Source of the DNA: Devosia sp.
Lineage (GTDB): Bacteria > Pseudomonadota > Alphaproteobacteria > Rhizobiales > Devosiaceae
Direction: 5' to 3'
Assembly (NCBI GenBank): GCA_016793415.1
Contig: JAEUMC010000720.1
Location: 1-6,044 of the forward strand
Length of the DNA: 6,044 nt
Part shown: positions 1 through 6,044 of the stretch, piece by piece
Numbering within the stretch: the first letter of the stretch is position 1
Layout: every line of letters begins with the position of its first letter
The notes under the pieces: model-generated
What the model was told of the DNA's origin: nothing
Seen by the model: the letters and a program-made list of their open reading frames with translations, nothing else
The model's database searches: none
Translations under genes and position numbers: made by a program

Positions 1-250
1 CCTCTTCGGCGAGGATGGTCAGCCCCTCGGGAGAGACGTCGGCAAAGCCGCCGCGCACGTAATAGACGTGGCTGATCCCGTCATTGCGAACGACGGTGAC
101 GAAACCCGGCTTCAACGTGGTCATCAGCGGCGCGTGGTCGCCCAGCACGGTGAAATAGCCATCGGTGCCCGGCACGGTCACCGACTTGACGGTCTCCGAC
201 AGCAGCAGCCGCTCGGGCGAGACGATTTCGAGTTTGGTGCCTTCGGCCAT
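1..250 (-). CDS. atpC: F1 ATP synthase epsilon subunit, 3' end beyond window
   Basis: Epsilon is part of the rotating central stalk of the F1 head, where it contacts gamma and the c-ring; in many bacteria its C-terminal helices restrain ATP hydrolysis. The ATG is at 250-248, preceded by an AAGG ribosome binding site (261-258, 7-nt spacing). The reading frame is open for 83 codons to the window edge. The translation starts [17 protein letters not shown] and continues with [19 protein letters not shown] (about residues 24-42), which is the typical N-terminal beta-sandwich of the family. Epsilon subunits are usually about 130 residues, so roughly the last third, including the C-terminal helical hairpin, lies outside the window and cannot be assessed. 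It is the last of five F1 genes in the operon, 61 nt after atpD. The identification is secure from the motif and the gene order. Confidence 0.96.
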   Translation of the reverse strand, partial: MAEGTKLEIVSPERLLLSETVKSVTVPGTDGYFTVLGDHAPLMTTLKPGFVTVVRNDGISHVYYVRGGFADVSPEGLTILAEE

Positions 251-272
251 GGTCCTGCCTTTAGGTTGAGCT

Positions 273-294
273 GGGTCCGCCCGAGGGCGAACCC
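273..294 (-). other. Intercistronic hairpin between atpD and atpC
   Basis: In the minus-strand transcript, 294-286 pairs with 281-273 to give nine base pairs (eight Watson-Crick and one G-U, at 290/277), closed by a CUCG tetraloop at 285-282. It lies 17 nt after the atpD stop codon and ends 12 bases before the AAGG ribosome binding site of atpC. The sequence that follows in the transcript is mixed (AGCTCAACCTAAAGG) with no run of U, so it does not look like an intrinsic terminator. An effect on mRNA stability or epsilon translation is inference; the base pairing itself is seen directly. Confidence 0.55.
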
Positions 295-311
295 GAGTTC
301 GTCAGCTGAGC

Positions 312-1856
<1,545 letters not shown>

Positions 1857-1870
1857 TTACCTCGTTCCTG

Positions 1871-2749
1871 CTAGAGCGCTTCCGCGCCCGAAATGATTTC
1901 GATGAGTTCTTTGGTGATCTGGGCCTGGCGCTGCCGGTTGTAGACCAGCGTCAGCTTCTTGATCATCTCGCCGGCGTTGCGCGTCGCGTTGTCCATGGCG
2001 CTCATCTGCGCGCCGAAGAACGAGGCGTTATTCTCGAGCAATGCCCGGAAGATCTGCACCGAGATGTTGCGCGGCAGCAGATCCTCGAGGATCGCTTCCT
2101 CGTCCGGCTCGTATTCGTAGTTCAGCGTGTCCTCGGCGCCCGCGGCCGGAGCCTCGAACTTGGCCGGGATCAGCTGGTGTGCCGTCGGGATCTGCGCGAT
2201 CACCGAGCGGAAACGCGAGTAGAACAGCGTCGCCACATCGAACTCACCCGCCGCATACATGGCGAGCACCTTTTCGCCGACGCTGGCGGCGTTGACATAG
2301 CCCAGCTGGCGCACGTCGCGGAACGAGATCGTCTCGACGATCTTGTCGGCGAAGCCGCGCTTCAGGATGTCGTTACCCTTGCGGCCGACGGTGAGAATCT
2401 TCACCGTCTTGCCTTCGGCAATCAGCTTCTGCGCCGTTTCACGGGCGAGACGTGCGATCGACGAGTTGAAACCACCGGCAAGGCCACGCTCGCCGGTCGC
2501 AACAACGAGCAGGTGCACCTGGTCACGGCCATTGCCGGCGAGCAGCGCCGGAGCATCCGGGCGGCCGGCATAAGCTGCGCCCAGCGCCGCAAGCACATTG
2601 CCCATGCGCTCGGCATAGGGACGCGCCGCCTCGGCTGCTTCCTGGGCGCGACGAAGCTTCGCCGCTGCCACCATCTGCATGGCCTTGGTGATCTTCTGGG
2701 TCGATTTGACCGAGGCGATCCGGTTCTTAAGGTCCTTTAGCGAGGGCAT
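1871..2749 (-). CDS. atpG: F1 ATP synthase gamma subunit
   Basis: Gamma is the rotor shaft that turns inside the alpha3-beta3 ring and links it to the c-ring. The 292-residue product is of normal length. It begins [20 protein letters not shown], the conserved N-terminal coiled-coil helix, has the Rossmann-like middle part with the [10 protein letters not shown] segment (87-95), and ends with the second coiled-coil strand from about residue 247 ([17 protein letters not shown], then the [20 protein letters not shown] segment at 266-285). The translation contains no cysteine: the position that is Cys in RGLCGG of E. coli is Ala here, and the redox-switch dithiol loop of chloroplast gamma is absent. 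The ATG at 2749-2747 is supported by the conserved N-terminus. Its best ribosome binding site, AGAGGAG (2768-2762), sits 12 nt upstream, longer than usual. It follows atpA after a structured 57-nt gap and precedes atpD by 17 nt. Confidence 0.98.
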   Translation of the reverse strand: MPSLKDLKNRIASVKSTQKITKAMQMVAAAKLRRAQEAAEAARPYAERMGNVLAALGAAYAGRPDAPALLAGNGRDQVHLLVVATGERGLAGGFNSSIARLARETAQKLIAEGKTVKILTVGRKGNDILKRGFADKIVETISFRDVRQLGYVNAASVGEKVLAMYAAGEFDVATLFYSRFRSVIAQIPTAHQLIPAKFEAPAAGAEDTLNYEYEPDEEAILEDLLPRNISVQIFRALLENNASFFGAQMSAMDNATRNAGEMIKKLTLVYNRQRQAQITKELIEIISGAEAL

Positions 2750-2769
2750 CGGGCCGCTCTACTCCTCTA

Positions 2770-2803
2770 GCGAGGCCCTGTGACGGACCTCGCCCAAACA
2801 GGG
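2770..2803 (-). other. Two competing stems in the atpA-atpG gap
   Basis: Reading the transcript (minus strand), arm A CCCUGU (2803-2798) can pair with A' ACAGGG (2781-2776), and arm B GCGAGG (2793-2788) can pair with B' CCUCGC (2775-2770). Each stem is a perfect 6 bp. Because the order is A-B-A'-B' and A' directly abuts B', the two helices interlock with no connecting loop, so they are probably alternatives rather than one simple pseudoknot. B' ends right next to the AGAGGAG ribosome binding site of atpG. No U tract follows, so this is not a normal terminator. The pairings are seen in the sequence; a role in setting atpG translation is inferred. Confidence 0.4.
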
Positions 2804-2806
2804 GTC

Positions 2807-4338
<1,532 letters not shown>

Positions 4339-4339
<1 letters not shown>

Positions 4340-4899
4340 TATCCGACCTCTTTCATCGCGATCTTCATCGCCGTGAGCTTGGTTTTGAGTGAGCTGTCGA
4401 TCATCTGGCTACCGACCTTGACCACGAGGCCACCGATCAGGCTGGGATCGACATGTTGGTTGAGCGTGACGGACTTGCCGATCTTCGCCTTGAGCGTTTC
4501 GGCCAGCGTCTTGACCTGGGCCGCAGTGAGCGGCGTCGCCGAGGTCACGTCGGCATTGACTTCGCCGCGGGCGCCGGCAGCGCGTTCGCGGAATGCCTGG
4601 ATGATCGCCGGCAGGGCGAACAACCGGCCGTTGCGGGCCACCACACGAACGAAGTTGCCCACCGTGGTGTGCGCCTTGGCGCGCTCCAGCACGGCGTGGA
4701 TAGCCTGCGCCTTCTCCTCGGTGTTGATCACCGGAGAGCGAAGGAACCGGGCAAAATCCGGGCTTTGTTCAGAAAGGGCAAGCAGGTTTACCAGCCCCTG
4801 CTCGACCGCTGCGACGGAACCGTCGGCTTCGGCGAGATCGTAGAGCGCCGACGCATACGGCCGCGCGATCTGGGTAAGCACTGAATTCTGCGCTGCCAA
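4339..4899 (-). CDS. atpH: F1 ATP synthase delta subunit (OSCP type), TTG start
   Basis: Delta sits on top of the F1 head and ties it to the b subunits of the peripheral stalk, so that alpha3-beta3 does not turn with the rotor. The 186-residue product matches the family length. It has the N-terminal helical domain starting with [13 protein letters not shown] (12-24) and the C-terminal OSCP/delta signature [20 protein letters not shown] (151-170). No ATG is available: between the upstream in-frame stop (4968-4966) and the conserved RPYASAL segment the usable initiators are TTG at 4899-4897 and GTG at 4881-4879. I prefer TTG because GAGGG (4914-4910) lies 10 nt upstream, while the GTG has no good ribosome binding site. 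It is the first gene of the F1 operon, and its stop codon overlaps the atpA start. Confidence 0.96.
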
Positions 4900-4909
4900 T
4901 GCCCCGTCA

Positions 4910-4914
4910 CCCTC
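4910..4914 (-). promoter_or_regulatory. Ribosome binding site supporting the atpH TTG start
   Basis: GAGGG in the minus strand, 10 nt before the TTG codon at 4899-4897. It decides the start because no ATG is available and the next in-frame candidate (GTG, 4881-4879) has only weak purine-rich sequence before it. A TTG start with slightly long spacing may lower delta synthesis relative to alpha and beta, in line with the 1:3:3 stoichiometry; that effect is inferred. Confidence 0.5.
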
Positions 4915-5174
4915 GTGCTGCGCAACCCGAACCCGGCCGATAGAGGCGCCGGAGGCTGCTTTCGCTTATGATTGTTCGCCGGGAAAAGCGGATAGCCCCC
5001 CGGATTTCGCGCCCCCTCTAACATGCAAGATCGGCACCCGCAAGGCACCGGAACACGAGTCTTTCGGGGAGTTTTGTCGCAGGGCACAGAGTGTGGCGGA
5101 CCGTCCTCGTCCTACCCCTCCCGCTGACTGTCACGGAGCCGGCGCTGCGGCGACGAAAGAATCTTCGCCACCCC

Positions 5175-5204
5175 TGTCGATCACCCGATTGCCGGCCGTT
5201 CGTC
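5175..5204 (+). promoter_or_regulatory. Candidate ECF sigma promoter of the DGPF-sigma operon
   Basis: TGTCGA at 5175-5180 is followed after 16 nt by CGTT (5197-5200), directly next to CGTC (5201-5204). From memory, ECF42 promoters in Streptomyces venezuelae were reported to carry TGTCGA at -35 and CG(A/T)C at -10. The -35 match is exact; the -10 is either one mismatch at normal spacing or exact at 20 nt. Transcription would start near 5207-5212 and leave a leader of about 45 nt containing the AAGGAG site. A second possibility is TGTCAC-N16-CGAC (5129-5154). Short motifs like these arise by chance in GC-rich DNA. Confidence 0.35.
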
Positions 5205-5240
5205 ATTGCGCACCTGTCGTCACTGAGACCGCAGGCATCC

Positions 5241-5246
5241 AAGGAG
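5241..5246 (+). promoter_or_regulatory. Ribosome binding site fixing the GTG start of the DGPF gene
   Basis: AAGGAG, 7 nt before the GTG at 5254. This is ideal spacing and favours GTG over the ATG at 5263-5265. The resulting N-terminus MKYMALIY also matches the usual MKYMLLIY-type beginning of the family. Confidence 0.75.
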
Positions 5247-5253
5247 AAGAAAC

Positions 5254-5607
5254 GTGAAGTACATGGCCCTCATCTATTCCGTGCCATCCGACTCACCGGC
5301 CTACGGCACGCCCGAGTTCGGCCCGTTCATGGCTGCTTACCAGGCCGCCAACGAAACCTACACCAGGGATGGTGTCCTGGTCGTCGGCGAGGCCCTCGAG
5401 GATGCCTCCACCGCCACCACGCTCAAGGTCCGCAACGGCCAGACCGAAACCATGGACGGCCCCTTCGCCGAATCCAAGGAGCAGCTCGGCGGCATCTACA
5501 TCTTCGAGTGCAAGAGTCTCGATGAGGCGCTGCGCTATGCCGCCATGATCCCGACCGCTAAATACGGCTCGGTCGAGGTTCGTCCGATCCAGAGCTTCGA
5601 CGCCTGA
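5254..5607 (+). CDS. DGPF/YCII-type protein, partner of an ECF42-like sigma factor
   Basis: This is a small, probably cytoplasmic protein of 117 residues with no signal peptide or membrane segment. It begins MKYMALIYSV, has the middle segment DGVLVVGEALED (39-50) and carries the family hallmark MDGPFAESKEQLGG (67-80), including DGPF at 68-71, and ends VEVRPIQSFDA. This is the YCII-related, ferredoxin-like alpha/beta fold often annotated as YciI family or as DGPF protein. No reaction is established for these proteins, so I give none. Start: GTG at 5254 with AAGGAG 7 nt upstream. Its TGA stop (5605-5607) shares one base with the ATG of the downstream sigma gene, so the two are almost certainly co-transcribed and translationally coupled. 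The association of DGPF proteins with ECF42 sigma factors is known, and the DGPF genes are the usual targets of the sigma factor; regulation of this copy is inferred. Confidence 0.93.
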   Translation: MKYMALIYSVPSDSPAYGTPEFGPFMAAYQAANETYTRDGVLVVGEALEDASTATTLKVRNGQTETMDGPFAESKEQLGGIYIFECKSLDEALRYAAMIPTAKYGSVEVRPIQSFDA

Positions 5608-6044
5608 TGAGCGACGGCACGACCAACCCCATTGCCACCGAGATCGACCGGATCATTCGGGCCGATGGCGGCCGGTTGCTGTCGTGCCTCGTCGTCATCC
5701 TGCGCGATTTCCAGCTCGCCGAAGACAGCCTGCAGGACGCGCTCGAATCCGCCGTCATCCACTGGGGGCGCTCCGGCATCCCCGGTTCCCCCTCCGCCTG
5801 GCTGATGCGCACCGCCCGCCGCAAGGCGATCGACCGCATCCGCCGCGCCATCAACTTCCGTCACAAGGCGAAGGAACTCGAAGCGCTGATCGCGCTCGAC
5901 GCCGCCGACGAGGAAGAAGCCCCCGGCGCCATCCCCGACGAGCGGCTGAAGCTGATCTTCACCTGTTGCCATCCGGCGCTCGAGCGCAGCGTCAGTGTGG
6001 CGCTGACCCTGCGCTCGATCTGCGGCCTCACCACCGAGGAAATC
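5607..6044 (+). CDS. ECF42-like RNA polymerase sigma factor, 3' end beyond window
   Basis: An extracytoplasmic-function sigma factor directs RNA polymerase to a small set of promoters. The frame is open for 146 codons from the ATG at 5607-5609 to the window edge. Sigma region 2 is visible in FQLAEDSLQDALESAVIHW (35-53) and SAWLMRTARRKAIDRIRR (63-80). The segment DERLKLIFTCCHPAL (111-125) followed by VALTLRSICGLTTEEI (131-146) is typical of the ECF42 group and opens the region-4 part. Family members are about 400 residues, with a long C-terminal helical (TPR-like) extension thought to replace an anti-sigma factor; that part is not in the window. No good ribosome binding site precedes the ATG (only AGAG at 5591-5594, 12 nt away), so translation probably depends on coupling to the DGPF gene, whose stop overlaps the start by one base. 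Subgroup assignment rests on motif and neighbour. Confidence 0.9.
   Translation, partial: MSDGTTNPIATEIDRIIRADGGRLLSCLVVILRDFQLAEDSLQDALESAVIHWGRSGIPGSPSAWLMRTARRKAIDRIRRAINFRHKAKELEALIALDAADEEEAPGAIPDERLKLIFTCCHPALERSVSVALTLRSICGLTTEEI

Larger units (their letters stand above)
4900..5253. other. Divergent intergenic region between atpH and the DGPF gene
   Basis: This 354-base stretch carries no gene I can support. It must contain, or border, the promoters of the leftward atp operon and the rightward DGPF/sigma pair. On the minus strand the closest housekeeping-like elements are CTTGCA (5029-5024) and a CATAAG box (4970-4965), but neither has a convincing partner at normal spacing. On the plus strand, TGTC-type elements occur at 5075 (TGTCGC), 5129 (TGTCAC), 5175 (TGTCGA) and 5215 (TGTCGT); the third is annotated separately. 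I see no strong hairpin with a U tract, no tRNA and no repeat. Confidence 0.6.

Noticed and set aside
273..294. Reading the atpD-atpC hairpin as an intrinsic terminator
   Set aside because: No U-rich tract follows in the transcript, and atpC continues directly after it with its own ribosome binding site.
2770..2803. Reading the atpA-atpG gap as a classical H-type pseudoknot
   Set aside because: There is no nucleotide between A' and B' to cross a 6-bp stem, so both full helices at once are sterically unlikely; competing hairpins fit better.
4965..5029. Housekeeping promoter for atpH from CTTGCA and CATAAG-like boxes
   Set aside because: The boxes do not pair at 16-18 nt spacing, and the match to consensus is too weak to annotate.
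4788..5087. 99-codon minus-strand frame overlapping the start of atpH
   Set aside because: It runs out of frame through the conserved 5' end of atpH and resembles no known protein.
5018..5242. 74-codon minus-strand frame in the intergenic region
   Set aside because: Arg-rich low-complexity translation with no conserved motif and no convincing ribosome binding site; it would cover the likely promoter region of the DGPF gene.
5091..5525. 144-codon plus-strand frame overlapping the DGPF gene
   Set aside because: It is a frame-shifted reading of the DGPF gene (its translation is His/Arg/Gly-rich), whereas the DGPF frame has a clear family match and a better ribosome binding site.
5535..5972. 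145-codon minus-strand frame opposite the sigma factor
   Set aside because: It is antisense to the sigma gene, whose frame shows the expected region-2 and region-4 motifs.

Overview
The window is GC-rich bacterial DNA with two divergent blocks. The left and middle part (1-4899, minus strand) is the F1 sector of an F-type ATP synthase, in the order atpH (delta), atpA (alpha), atpG (gamma), atpD (beta), atpC (epsilon, cut by the window start). No F0 gene (a, b or c subunit) is present. An F1-only atpHAGDC operon, high GC content and a beta subunit with a Lys/Ala/Pro-rich N-terminal extension all point to an alphaproteobacterium. I cannot name the genus from the sequence.

The F1 genes are tightly packed. 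atpH and atpA overlap by one base (TAATG), atpA to atpG is 57 nt, atpG to atpD is 17 nt, and atpD to atpC is 61 nt. All catalytic motifs of alpha and beta are intact. Together the five products form the soluble alpha3-beta3-gamma-delta-epsilon head and stalk that couples proton flow through F0, encoded elsewhere, to ATP synthesis. The two longer gaps are not blank. The atpD-atpC gap has a 9-bp hairpin, and the atpA-atpG gap has two 6-bp stems that look mutually exclusive, placed just before the atpG ribosome binding site.

The interval 4900-5253 separates the atp operon from a plus-strand pair and should hold both divergent promoters. I found no convincing housekeeping promoter for atpH. A TGTCGA element with a CGTT/CGTC partner lies 50-79 bases upstream of the rightward gene and resembles the promoter type reported for ECF42 sigma factors.

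The right part (5254-6044, plus strand) holds a complete small DGPF/YCII-type protein (117 aa) and the first 146 codons of an ECF42-like sigma factor that starts one base inside the stop codon of the DGPF gene. The pairing of ECF42 sigma factors with DGPF proteins is a known conserved association whose signal and biochemical output remain poorly understood. It is the most interesting system in the window, but not a new one.
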